The notes under the pieces were generated by a model. That model saw only the letters and a program-made list of their open reading frames with translations, did not search any database and was not told the DNA's origin. The position numbers and the translations under genes were made by a program. From Geobacter sp. UBA698 (GTDB lineage Bacteria; Desulfobacterota; Desulfuromonadia; Geobacterales; Pseudopelobacteraceae): DNA of 64,000 bases. This document shows positions 1-8,031 of the stretch, in pieces. Each line of letters begins with the position of its first letter. Positions within the stretch are counted from its first letter, which is position 1. Location: the NCBI GenBank assembly GCA_002298925.1, contig DBMM01000146.1, positions 17,165 through 81,164 of the forward strand. Direction: 5' to 3'.

Positions 1-152
1 GCAAAACCGGTGGACCACATCTCGGGCAGCACCACCAGCTGGGCTCCCTGCTCGGCGACGCGTTTCAGGGCCGCCCGGACATAGTCCCGGTTGGCGTCCA
101 CATCGCCCTGCTTGACATTGAACTGGATGGCGGCGGCCTGGATCGAATTCAT
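1..152 (-). CDS. Carbon-nitrogen hydrolase (nitrilase superfamily), N-terminal part
   Basis: The reverse strand encodes a protein that starts at the ATG at 152 and runs off the left edge. About 50 residues are visible. They have the usual opening of a nitrilase-family amidohydrolase: a short beta strand (IQAAAIQFNV), a helix, then LVVLPEMWSTGF, in which the Glu of LPEMW is the first residue of the Glu-Lys-Cys catalytic triad. The start has a good ribosome binding site (GAGGTGAG) that includes the stop codon of ftsK ten bases upstream, so the two genes are probably co-transcribed. Substrate cannot be told from the fragment; omega-amidase-like enzymes are common in this family. Confidence 0.8.
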   Translation of the reverse strand, partial: MNSIQAAAIQFNVKQGDVDANRDYVRAALKRVAEQGAQLVVLPEMWSTGF

Positions 153-161
153 CTTTTTATC

Positions 162-2507
162 TCACCTCGTCAGCTGGGAATTCAGGTAGGCATGGATGAT
201 GTCCATGTAGATCTCGCGCGGCTTGCTGGTGCCGTCGCTGGGGGCGATCATCCCCTCGTGCTCCATCATCTCCACGATGCGGGCGGCGCGGTTATAGCCG
301 ATGCGCAGACGGCGCTGGACCATGGAGATGCTGGCCTGACGGGTCTCCGCCACCAGCCGCAAGGCATCCTCCCAGCGATCGTCCTGCTCCTCATCCATGG
401 TATCGCTTCCCTTTTCATCGGTATCCTTCATCTCCATGATCGACTTCTCATAGACGGGCTTGCCCTGCTTCTTGAGGAAATCCACCACCCGCTGGACTTC
501 GGCATCGGAAACATAGGAGCCATGCAGACGCTGGATGAGGGAGGTGCCGGGCGGCATGTAGAGCATATCGCCGTTGCCGAGCAGCGCTTCGGCGCCGTTT
601 ACGTCCAGGATGGTGCGGGAGTCGACCTTGGAGGAAACCTTGAAGGCGATGCGGGTCGGCAGGTTGGCCTTGATCAGGCCGGTGATCACATCCACCGAAG
701 GACGCTGGGTGGCCAGGATCAGGTGGATGCCGGAAGCGCGGGCCTTCTGGGCCAGACGGGCGATGTGTTCCTCCACATCACGGCCAGCCACCATCATCAG
801 GTCGGCCAGCTCGTCCACGATCACCACGATGTAGGGGAGATGGCTGTGCTCCAGCTCTTCGCTGTCATCGTCCACAAAGGAGAGCGGGGCGGGCGACGGG
901 CCCCCTTCGCCCTCGATGATCTCCTCCAGCTCCTCGATGATCTCTTCGTCCGAGGAGGCCAGTTCGGCCCGCTCCAGCTCTTCGCCGGCCAGTTTCTTGT
1001 TGTAGGAATCGATGCTGCGGACCCCCTTGTCGGAGAGCAGCTTGTAGCGGCGCTCCATCTCGTTGACCGCCCATTTCAGGGCCAGGGAGGCCTTCTTGGG
1101 TTCGGTCACCACCGGCAGCAGCAGGTGGGGGATGCCCTCGTACATGGAAAATTCCAGCATCTTGGGGTCGACCATGATCATGCGCACATCTCTGGGGGTG
1201 GCCGTGTAGAGCAGCGACAGGATCATGGTGTTGATGGAGACCGACTTGCCCATGCCGGTGGCGCCGGCCACCAGCAGGTGCGGGGCGCGGGCCAGGTCGG
1301 CGATTACCGGCTGGCCGGCAATGTCCTTGCCCAGGGCCATGGGCAGCTTCATCTTGTTGTGGTGGAAGGTTTCGCAGTTGAAGATCTCGCTCAGGTACAC
1401 CATGTCCCGGTCACGGTTGGGAACCTCGATACCGACCACCCCCTTGCCCGGGATGGGGGCCACGATGCGGATCGACATGGCCTGCAGTGCCATGGTCAGG
1501 TCGTCGGACAGTCCGGAGATCTTGCTGATCTTGATGCCGGGGGCCGGCGAATACTCATACATGGTGATGACCGGGCCGGGACAGATTTCGACCACTTCGC
1601 CGTCAATGCCGTAGTCCTTGAGTTTCTTCTCCAGCAGGCGGGCGTTCATGGTCAGGTTCTCACGGTCCAGGGTCTTTTCGGTCGCGGGTGGGTTGTCCAG
1701 CAGCGAGAAGGGGGGCGTGCGGAAATCTCCCTCGGCCTTGAGAAAGTCGAAGGCTTCCTGGACCGCGGAGCTCTTCTCCGTTTCCTTTTTGCGTTCCTTC
1801 TCCTTTTTGAAGGAGTTGGGCGGGGGGGGCGGGGGAGCGACCGGCTTGATAACCGGTCCGGAAGCGGCCGGAGCGGGCATTCCCTCCTGCTTGGCTTTCA
1901 CCCGCTGCTGCTCCTGCTGGTTGTGAGCGCGGCGGGCCTGCCAGGCAGCCAATTTAAGCTTCAACTGCTCCAGCCACCAGCCGGCAAACAGCACAAAGGA
2001 AAATTTGGAGAGGATCATGATCGAGGCGGCCAGCAGCGGCAGCAACAGCAGCATGCCGCCGGTGGTGCCGACCGAGCTTTTAAGGATATTGACGGTGATC
2101 TTGCCCACGGCGCCGCCGGTGGGAACCTGCTGGCCGAAAAGGGAGGTCGTATCGCGGAAAAAGGCGAACAGGGCCGAAAGGGAGAAGATCAGCCCCAGAG
2201 AAGCCAGCAGCTTGTAGGAGCGCAGCCGGATCTCCTTGAAGCGGAACAGGGTATAGGCCATGTACGCCAGGGCCAGGGGCACCAGGTAGGAGGCCAGGCC
2301 AAAACAGCTGAAAAACAGATCGGCCACCTGTGCGCCCAGGCGACCTCCCAGGTTATGGATGCCCCCCTCGTTGGAATAGCTGTTCCAGGATACATCGGCG
2401 CTGTTGAAGGTCAGAAACGACATCAGGATGAAGGTGGCTACGGTGGCCAGTCCCATCCCCTGCAATTCCTTGGTGAGTTTTTCTTTCTTTTGCTCTTCGC
2501 TGCTCAT
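162..2507 (-). CDS. ftsK: DNA translocase FtsK
   Basis: This 781-residue protein is a septal DNA pump that moves chromosome ends apart during division and activates XerCD recombination at dif. Four hydrophobic segments lie in the first 180 residues (about 20-34, 61-88, 99-116 and 150-176). A charged, Pro-rich linker follows to about 250, then the alpha/beta motor domain. The Walker A loop GATGMGKS is at about 415-422 and Walker B IVVIVDELAD at about 557-566. The C-terminal 65 residues are the winged-helix gamma domain that reads KOPS sites (RRLRIGYNRAARIVEMME). The linker is short compared with E. coli FtsK, as in most FtsK/SpoIIIE proteins. The motor carries an acidic insert (EEIIEELEEIIEGEGG) just before Walker B. 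The nitrilase gene follows directly. Confidence 0.97.
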   Translation of the reverse strand: MSSEEQKKEKLTKELQGMGLATVATFILMSFLTFNSADVSWNSYSNEGGIHNLGGRLGAQVADLFFSCFGLASYLVPLALAYMAYTLFRFKEIRLRSYKLLASLGLIFSLSALFAFFRDTTSLFGQQVPTGGAVGKITVNILKSSVGTTGGMLLLLPLLAASIMILSKFSFVLFAGWWLEQLKLKLAAWQARRAHNQQEQQRVKAKQEGMPAPAASGPVIKPVAPPPPPPNSFKKEKERKKETEKSSAVQEAFDFLKAEGDFRTPPFSLLDNPPATEKTLDRENLTMNARLLEKKLKDYGIDGEVVEICPGPVITMYEYSPAPGIKISKISGLSDDLTMALQAMSIRIVAPIPGKGVVGIEVPNRDRDMVYLSEIFNCETFHHNKMKLPMALGKDIAGQPVIADLARAPHLLVAGATGMGKSVSINTMILSLLYTATPRDVRMIMVDPKMLEFSMYEGIPHLLLPVVTEPKKASLALKWAVNEMERRYKLLSDKGVRSIDSYNKKLAGEELERAELASSDEEIIEELEEIIEGEGGPSPAPLSFVDDDSEELEHSHLPYIVVIVDELADLMMVAGRDVEEHIARLAQKARASGIHLILATQRPSVDVITGLIKANLPTRIAFKVSSKVDSRTILDVNGAEALLGNGDMLYMPPGTSLIQRLHGSYVSDAEVQRVVDFLKKQGKPVYEKSIMEMKDTDEKGSDTMDEEQDDRWEDALRLVAETRQASISMVQRRLRIGYNRAARIVEMMEHEGMIAPSDGTSKPREIYMDIIHAYLNSQLTR

Positions 2508-2560
2508 AACGTCGGTGATACCTCGGGACCGGTGGATAATTGCATCATATTACCTGTAAT

Positions 2561-3007
2561 TCACTTTTCCTGCAATCCATCTGTCATCCGCACCTCGTCC
2601 CCCGGCTTGATGACCCCGCCCACCAGAACCCGCGCGAAGATGCCTTCCTTGGGCATGACGCAGTCCCCGGCCTGATAGTAGATGGCACAGCGGGTGTGGC
2701 ACTCCTTGCCGATCTGGGTCACCTCCAGCAGGGTTTCACCCACCTGCAGCCGCGTGCCGACAGGCAGTGACACCAGTTCGATGCCGCTGGTGGTGATGTT
2801 CTCGGCAAAATCGCCCGCATCCACGTCCAGCCCCAGTTTGCGCATCTTGTCGATGCTTTCCGAGGCCAGCAGGCTGACCTGGCGGTGCCAGTCGCCGGCG
2901 TGGGCGTCGCCCACAATGCCGTGGTTTTCACGCAGTTCCACCGCTGGTACCGGTTTCTTGCGTTCGCCTTTGTTATCACTGATACAGACTGCAATGACCT
3001 GCGCCAT
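2561..3007 (-). CDS. MOSC domain protein
   Basis: A 148-residue protein consisting of a single MOSC domain, a fold that binds sulfur carried on a conserved cysteine and is linked to molybdenum-cofactor sulfuration. Visible family features are the opening VIAVCISDNKGERKKPV, the motif GDAHAGDWHRQVSLLA near residues 33-48, and the conserved cysteine in KECHTRCAIY near residue 100. It is a stand-alone domain of the type found near moa/mob genes in anaerobes. That fits its neighbour, mobB, which lies just upstream on the same strand. The exact sulfur acceptor is not known for this subfamily. Confidence 0.88.
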   Translation of the reverse strand: MAQVIAVCISDNKGERKKPVPAVELRENHGIVGDAHAGDWHRQVSLLASESIDKMRKLGLDVDAGDFAENITTSGIELVSLPVGTRLQVGETLLEVTQIGKECHTRCAIYYQAGDCVMPKEGIFARVLVGGVIKPGDEVRMTDGLQEK

Positions 3008-3065
3008 GAATTAGCCTCCTGCCTGCGACTTTGTAATAGGGGAGTGAAAATGGCCGTCCCGGGTA

Positions 3066-3578
3066 TCAGCCAACGGCATGGATGATGTTCTTTTCCACAA
3101 AATCAGCCACCCGGGCCGGGTCGTTCAGGTCCAGAACCGGCACGTCCAGCTCCAGCGGCTCATCGCTGGCCACGGCAATCAGGCTCGGGTCGTGGTTTGC
3201 GCCCCGGCAGAGCAGGGTGGCGCTCCGTTCGGCGCGGTGCAGCTCGATCTTGGGCAGGCCGCTCTTTTTGAAACCCTCGGTCAGGATCAGGTCCACATCA
3301 CTGAAATAGGTGGCAATCAGCTCTTCGACCGGGGGTGCTTCGGCATGCTGTTTGATCAGGGCCAGTTTTTCCGGCGACGCGATCAGCATGGTATCGGCAC
3401 CGGCAGCGGTCAGGCGGTGGCTGTCCTTGCCGGGGTGGTCGATTTCAAAACGATGGGCATCGTGCTTGATGACACCCACGCGGTAGCCGCGTTGTTTCAG
3501 CTCCGCAATCACTTTTTCCAGCAGGGTGGTCTTGCCGGTGCCTGATTTGGCGACGAAAGATACGGTTTTGGCAATCAT
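3066..3578 (-). CDS. mobB: Molybdopterin-guanine dinucleotide biosynthesis protein MobB
   Basis: A 170-residue P-loop GTPase that assists conversion of molybdopterin to the guanine-dinucleotide cofactor used by DMSO-reductase-family enzymes such as formate dehydrogenase and nitrate reductase. The Walker A loop AKSGTGKTTLLEK lies at residues 8-20. GVIKHDAHRFEIDHPGKDS near 40-58 is the MobB signature, and DLILTEGFKKSGLPKIE near 100-116 is the conserved C-terminal motif. The ATG at 3578 is chosen because GAGGT lies 7 bases upstream and the protein then begins a few residues before the P-loop. A longer frame reaching 3704 would add a tail with no family similarity. The MOSC gene follows after a short gap. 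Confidence 0.93.
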   Translation of the reverse strand: MIAKTVSFVAKSGTGKTTLLEKVIAELKQRGYRVGVIKHDAHRFEIDHPGKDSHRLTAAGADTMLIASPEKLALIKQHAEAPPVEELIATYFSDVDLILTEGFKKSGLPKIELHRAERSATLLCRGANHDPSLIAVASDEPLELDVPVLDLNDPARVADFVEKNIIHAVG

Positions 3579-3706
3579 CGATACCTCGTGTGCAGCAAAA
3601 ATGGTAATCTGAATGTAGCGTAAAGGCCGGGCCGGCGCAAAGGAAAAGCTGAAATATTTGACCTGTGTCATGTATGCCGGGGCTGATCGGAGGCATGATC
3701 GCAACC

Positions 3707-4051
3707 ATGGAAACAGTGACAGAGCAGCAGAAAAAGGATATCCGACTGATCGGAAAGTTTGTGGAGGTCTACTGTGCCGGACGGCACGGCTCGCTGGGGC
3801 GCATGGAACTGGAACTGCCGGCCGGCCTGGGCCGTCGCCGGCTCTGCCCGGAATGCGCGGCCTTCATGGAATACGCCATCGACAGGCGGATCAAATGCCC
3901 ACTGGAAGCGGAGAAGCCGACCTGCAAGCGGTGCCGCATCCACTGTTACGCCTGGGCGCAGCGGGAAAAGGCGCGCGAGATCATGGGTTATGCCGGCCGC
4001 CGGCTGATGCTGCGCGGCCGGCTGGATTATGTCTGGCATTATTTTTTCTGA
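3707..4051 (+). CDS. YgbA-like protein (nitrous oxide-stimulated promoter family)
   Basis: A small cysteine-rich protein of about 114 residues. It matches the family named after the nitrous-oxide-stimulated promoter of Pseudomonas and after E. coli YgbA, an NO-responsive gene of unclear biochemical function. Recognisable features are the start EKKDI-like KKDIRLIGKFVEVYC, the motif LCPECAAFMEYA, a second Cys pair in CKRCRIHCY, and the C-terminal RLDYVWHYFF. The five Cys in pairs suggest metal binding. The start is uncertain: ATGs at 3695 and 3707 share one GGAGG at 3689-3693, and only the one at 3707 has usable spacing. The gene is divergent from mobB. A role in nitrosative stress is inferred from the family only. 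Confidence 0.78.
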   Translation: METVTEQQKKDIRLIGKFVEVYCAGRHGSLGRMELELPAGLGRRRLCPECAAFMEYAIDRRIKCPLEAEKPTCKRCRIHCYAWAQREKAREIMGYAGRRLMLRGRLDYVWHYFF

Positions 4052-4161
4052 AAATCAAATGCAGTTGCCCCAATGGCCACAGAGAAACAGATAGAACGTC
4101 AGATAATGGAATCGAAAAGACCTAAAAAAACGACTCATTTCAAATAAAGGAGCAATATAAC

Positions 4162-4920
4162 ATGCTGAGAAAAATCGTAAAAATTGATGCGGAAAAATGT
4201 GACGGCTGCGGAGTGTGCGTCCCCTCCTGTGCCGAAGGGGCCATCACCATCGTCAACGGCAAGGCCGTGCTGGCGGCGGACAACCTCTGCGACGGCCTGG
4301 GGGCCTGTCTGGGTGAATGTCCGCGGGACGCGATCACGGTCGAGGAGCGCGAGGCCGCCGAGTTCGACGAGGCGCAGGTGGCAAAGCATCTGGCGGCCCA
4401 GGGCAAGCCGGCCCCGATTCATCAGCCTGTGTCGCCGGCTCAGGCCGCGCCGGCCCCGCAGCAGCACACCGCTGGCGGCTGCCCCGGCTCCCGGGCCATG
4501 AGCTTTAACCGGCCGCAGGATAAGGCCGCTCCCGCTCCCGGCGCTAGCCGCCAGAGCCAGCTGGCCCAGTGGCCGGTACAGCTGCAGCTGGTGCCGGTCA
4601 GCGCCCCCTATTTCCAGGGCGCCGACCTGCTGATCACGGCCGACTGCGTGCCGGTGGCCTATGCCGGCTACCACGAGGACTTCCTCAAAGCTAAGGCGGT
4701 GGTGATGGGCTGCCCCAAGTTGGACGACAACAACTTTTATCAGCAGAAGCTGACCGAGATCTTCACCAAGTCCGACATCAGAAGCATCACCGTGCTGAAG
4801 ATGGAGGTGCCCTGCTGCGGCGGCATCGCCGTGGCGGCCCGCCAGGCTCTGGCTGCCAGCGGCCGGCAGATTCCCTACCGGGAGGTGACCATCGGTATCC
4901 AGGGCGAGATCAAGGGGTAA
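4162..4920 (+). CDS. 4Fe-4S ferredoxin-type protein with a cysteine-rich C-terminal domain
   Basis: A 252-residue cytoplasmic iron-sulfur protein. The N-terminal 60 residues are a bacterial ferredoxin domain with Cys at 13, 16, 19 and 23, then Cys at 43, 49 and 53. The usual second Cys of the second cluster is Leu46, so that cluster may be 3Fe-4S or degenerate. A Pro/Ala/Gln linker (about 85-135) leads to a second domain with MGCPKLDD and VPCCGG motifs, seen in a family of anaerobe proteins of unknown function often annotated only as 4Fe-4S ferredoxin. AAAGGAG lies 9 bases before the ATG. It stands alone and is followed by a clear terminator. An electron-transfer role is likely; the partner is unknown. 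Confidence 0.85.
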   Translation: MLRKIVKIDAEKCDGCGVCVPSCAEGAITIVNGKAVLAADNLCDGLGACLGECPRDAITVEEREAAEFDEAQVAKHLAAQGKPAPIHQPVSPAQAAPAPQQHTAGGCPGSRAMSFNRPQDKAAPAPGASRQSQLAQWPVQLQLVPVSAPYFQGADLLITADCVPVAYAGYHEDFLKAKAVVMGCPKLDDNNFYQQKLTEIFTKSDIRSITVLKMEVPCCGGIAVAARQALAASGRQIPYREVTIGIQGEIKG

Positions 4921-4957
4921 GCAGGCCTGCTGCATCGAGGCCGAATATTCGGAAGGG

Positions 4958-4991
4958 ACCTCTGGGGTGTGAAAACCGCGGAGGTTTTTTT
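4958..4991 (+). terminator. Rho-independent terminator after the ferredoxin gene
   Basis: An 11-base stem (ACCTCTGGGGT with ACCGCGGAGGT, one mismatch and one G-U pair) encloses a 6-base loop and is followed by a run of T. It lies 38 bases past the ferredoxin stop codon and ends at the stop codon of the convergent sensor kinase. Confidence 0.8.
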
Positions 4992-7122
4992 ATGAGAGCA
5001 GCCTGCTCAGGGTCTGCGCCATATCGACCAGATGGTAGGGCTTGACGATCATGGCGCTGAAACCGTAGCGGTCGTAATTGGCCATGACCGGATCGTTGCA
5101 ATAGCCGCTCGACACGATCAGTCGGGCGTCGGGGTCCAGCTGCAGGATCCGCCCGGCCGCCTCCTTGCCCCCCATGGCCCCCGGCACGGTCAGGTCCATG
5201 ATCACCGCCGCAAAGGGGGTGCCCGCTTGTTGGGCCTCGCTGTACAGCGCCACGGCCTGCTCGCCGTTGATGCAGGTCTGCACCTTATAACCCAGCACGG
5301 CCAGCATCTCCGATGTCAGGCTCCTGATGGTCTCCTCGTCATCCATCACCAGCAGAGTGGTTCCCTCCCGGACCGCCCCCGGCACGCTGCGTCTGTCCCC
5401 CTCCGCCTCAGGCTTGGCTGCAGGGACGTGGCTGGCCGGCAGCAGCAGATCGAAGGTCGTGCCCAGTCCCGCTCGGGAGCGCACGCTGATGTGGCCGCCA
5501 TGCTTGCTTATGATCGAATGGACTGACGCCAGCCCCAGACCGCTCCCGCCCGACTTGGTGCTGAAATAGGGGTCAAAGATTTTCTTCTGGTCCTCATCCG
5601 AGATGCCGCAGCCCGTATCGCTGAAGGTGACGCGGACGTACTCGCCGGGCGGCAGTGAAAATGGGTTGGCGCTGTCCAGAACGAAGTTGTCCGCCTGGAT
5701 GGTGATGGTTCCGCCCCCCGGCATGGCCTGGGCGGCATTGATGAGTATATTGTTGCAGGCCTGGTTGAGCTGCCCCTCGTCGGCCTCAATGGCGCGCAGA
5801 TCATCGGGCAGTTCGATGACGCTCTTGACATTGGAGCCGCGCAGCACCAGAGAAGCAGAAGCCTCCAGTACCTGGCGGGCCGAGAGTGCCTTCTTGATCG
5901 GCTGGCCCCCCTTGGCAAAGGTCAGCAACTGGTCGGACAGGTCGCTGGCCCGCTGGGTGGCCTTCTCCGCCTCCAGCAGGATCTTGAATGCCCGGTGGGA
6001 CTCGTCCAGGAACATGCGGGCGAAGGAGATGTTGCCGAGGATGCCGGTCAGGATGTTGTTGAAGTCGTGGGCGATGCCGCCGGCCAGCAGACCCAGGGAT
6101 TCCAGCTTCTGCAACTTGAGCCGTTCCTTCTGACGGTTCTCGTGCTCGCTGATGTCCCGGGTGATGCCGAGAATGCAGGCTTCATGGTTGAGTGTGATCA
6201 TGCGTGCCGACACCTGTCCGGTCAGGATGGTGCCGTCCTTGCGGAGGAAGCGGGCTTCCAGGTTGTTGATGTAGCCGTGCTGTGTGATGTCCTGAATCAG
6301 CCGGTCCCGTTCCTGCGGGTCCACCCAGATGCTCTGCTGAATGACTGAGTTGCCGATGGATTCCTCGGGTTGATAGCCGCTAATGTCGCAAAAGCCTTGA
6401 TTCACATCCAGGTAGGTTCCGTCGCTGATTCGGGTCAGGGTGACCGCGTCGGGTGAGGCGCGAAAGATGGTGGCGAACTTTTCTTCCGACAGGCGCAACA
6501 GCTCATCGCTCCGTTTGCGCTCACAGATGTCGCGGCCGATGCCGACGAACGTGGCTGTCTTTCCGTCCGGTTCGTACATCAGCGAGCCGTTGGCGGCATA
6601 CCATACATAGCTGCCGTCCTTGCGCAGTACGCGGTACTCCACTCCCCCCTGCTTCTGGCCGGTTGCAAGCACGAGCTGCAGAAAGGCCATACAGCCGGCG
6701 ATATCGTCGGGATGTACAAAGGGGGGGAAGGGCTGGCCGATGACTTCAGCCAGCTCGTACCCGAAGGCATCCTTCCAGTTGGGTGACACATAGGAAAAGA
6801 CACCTGCGGGTGTCAGGGAAAAGGTGATGTCATTGGCGTTTTCAACATAGGAGCGGAAACGCTGCTCACTCGACTGCAGCGCCGCCACCGCCCGTTGGCG
6901 CTCACCAACCAGACGGGTAATCAGCACATACAGCAGGGTCGAGGTCAGGACGATAAACAGCAGCCCCTTGAAGATGGCAAAACGGGTCAAGAGTTCAGGA
7001 TCGCGTACCAGCAGACCAAGGGCAGAGTCGGAGAGGTAGATCCAGAGGCTGCCGAAGCTGGCATAGATGGCGACTATCCGCAAAATGTCGAACAGATCCT
7101 GCTTGTTGTTGGAGGCAGACAT
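4990..7122 (-). CDS. Membrane-bound PAS hybrid histidine kinase with receiver domain
   Basis: A 710-residue sensor kinase. Two membrane helices near 15-35 and 50-72 enclose a very short outside loop, so sensing is probably by the cytoplasmic PAS domains. PAS 1 covers about 85-205 (FRSYVENANDITFSL) and PAS 2 about 210-335 (FATIFRASPDAVTLTRISDG). The phospho-acceptor box GGIAHDFNNILTG near 350 marks the ntrB-like HisKA subfamily. The ATPase domain has N, G1 and G2 boxes (NILINAAQAM, FSDTGCGIS, GSGLGLASVHSI). A receiver domain with acceptor Asp in AAVIMDLTVPG ends the protein. No partner regulator is adjacent. The start at 7122 has GAGGA 5 bases upstream; the ATG at 7164 has no binding site. Confidence 0.92.
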   Translation of the reverse strand: MSASNNKQDLFDILRIVAIYASFGSLWIYLSDSALGLLVRDPELLTRFAIFKGLLFIVLTSTLLYVLITRLVGERQRAVAALQSSEQRFRSYVENANDITFSLTPAGVFSYVSPNWKDAFGYELAEVIGQPFPPFVHPDDIAGCMAFLQLVLATGQKQGGVEYRVLRKDGSYVWYAANGSLMYEPDGKTATFVGIGRDICERKRSDELLRLSEEKFATIFRASPDAVTLTRISDGTYLDVNQGFCDISGYQPEESIGNSVIQQSIWVDPQERDRLIQDITQHGYINNLEARFLRKDGTILTGQVSARMITLNHEACILGITRDISEHENRQKERLKLQKLESLGLLAGGIAHDFNNILTGILGNISFARMFLDESHRAFKILLEAEKATQRASDLSDQLLTFAKGGQPIKKALSARQVLEASASLVLRGSNVKSVIELPDDLRAIEADEGQLNQACNNILINAAQAMPGGGTITIQADNFVLDSANPFSLPPGEYVRVTFSDTGCGISDEDQKKIFDPYFSTKSGGSGLGLASVHSIISKHGGHISVRSRAGLGTTFDLLLPASHVPAAKPEAEGDRRSVPGAVREGTTLLVMDDEETIRSLTSEMLAVLGYKVQTCINGEQAVALYSEAQQAGTPFAAVIMDLTVPGAMGGKEAAGRILQLDPDARLIVSSGYCNDPVMANYDRYGFSAMIVKPYHLVDMAQTLSRLLS

Positions 7123-7172
7123 GGTTCCTCGCTGCGCGCTTCGTGGACATGGATTCTTATGCAAGCTGGTAA

Positions 7173-7202
7173 AGTATGTTGTTGGTCCATATCAATTGTC
7201 AA
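7173..7202 (-). promoter_or_regulatory. Possible sigma-70-type promoter of the hybrid kinase
   Basis: Reading the minus strand, a perfect TTGACA (7202-7197) is followed after 18 bases by CATACT (7178-7173), which matches four of six positions of the -10 consensus. The predicted transcript would have a leader of about 45 bases before the kinase start at 7122. The rest of the 300-base gap between the kinase and the macro-domain gene shows no other clear feature. Confidence 0.4.
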
Positions 7203-7420
7203 ACGATATTAAACGTATACAGTGGATCTGAAAAAGATTTTTGAACAGGTGCTTGGGCAACGCTGGTGAAGGGGGGCAAAGGCCGGGGCGGATAACATTT
7301 AACCTGTCATAACAGCGATACATCCGCAGCTGTTGTTTCGGTGGTTGCGTGGTGGGGCGTGGCATGCCGTCCAGGTTATGGTATGATTAACATGTTGCAC
7401 AACAGTTTTCAGGAGGGACC

Positions 7421-7945
7421 ATGAACGCGCAGATCGAAATCATCCAGACCGACATCACCACCCTGGCGGTCGATGCCATCGTCAATGCCGCCAACAGCTC
7501 GCTGCTGGGTGGCGGCGGAGTGGACGGCGCCATTCACCGGGCCGCCGGCCCGGAACTGCTGGCCGAGTGTCGCACCCTCAACGGCTGCGAGACCGGCGAT
7601 GCCAAGATCACCAAAGGCTACCGGCTGCCGGCTAGGCATGTCATCCACACCGTTGGCCCGGTCTGGCATGGCGGCACCCGCGGCGAGCCGGAGCTGCTGC
7701 GGGCCTGCTACCGGAACTCGTTCCTGCTGGCACGCAGCAACAACCTGAAAAGCATCGCCTTTCCGGCCATCAGCTGCGGTGTCTACGGCTATCCCCTGCT
7801 GAAGGCGGCGCGCATCGCCCTCGCGGCGGCCCGCGAAGAGGCGGCTGCCGGCTATCTGGAACGGATCATCTTCGTGCCGTTCAATGGCGAGACCCTGCAG
7901 GTCTATCGTGATGTGGCGGCGGTACTGGGGATAGCAACGGTCTGA
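7421..7945 (+). CDS. Macro-domain protein, probable O-acetyl-ADP-ribose deacetylase
   Basis: A 174-residue protein made of one macro domain, which binds ADP-ribose and in the YmdB-like branch removes acetyl from O-acetyl-ADP-ribose or mono-ADP-ribose from proteins. The motif VNAANSSLLGGGGVDGAIH (about 22-40) holds the ligand-binding Asn residues and the glycine loop with catalytic Asp. The second phosphate-binding loop appears as ISCGVYGYPL near 117-126. A strong AGGAGGG lies 3-9 bases before the ATG. It is transcribed alone, and no sirtuin or ADP-ribosyltransferase gene is adjacent, so a general clean-up role is more likely than a toxin-linked one. Confidence 0.92.
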   Translation: MNAQIEIIQTDITTLAVDAIVNAANSSLLGGGGVDGAIHRAAGPELLAECRTLNGCETGDAKITKGYRLPARHVIHTVGPVWHGGTRGEPELLRACYRNSFLLARSNNLKSIAFPAISCGVYGYPLLKAARIALAAAREEAAAGYLERIIFVPFNGETLQVYRDVAAVLGIATV

Positions 7946-8031
7946 GATCATCTTCTTCTGTTGCGATAGTATTCTGACGCAAAATCATTCCATCTTGCCG
8001 ACCCTGGCCGTTCAATGGTACAACAGTTCCC

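Noticed and set aside
192..2675. An 827-codon open frame on the plus strand opposite ftsK
   Set aside because: It is rich in His, Gln and Asp and lacks motifs, which is the pattern of an antisense frame over a GC-rich gene. The minus strand has all FtsK motifs.
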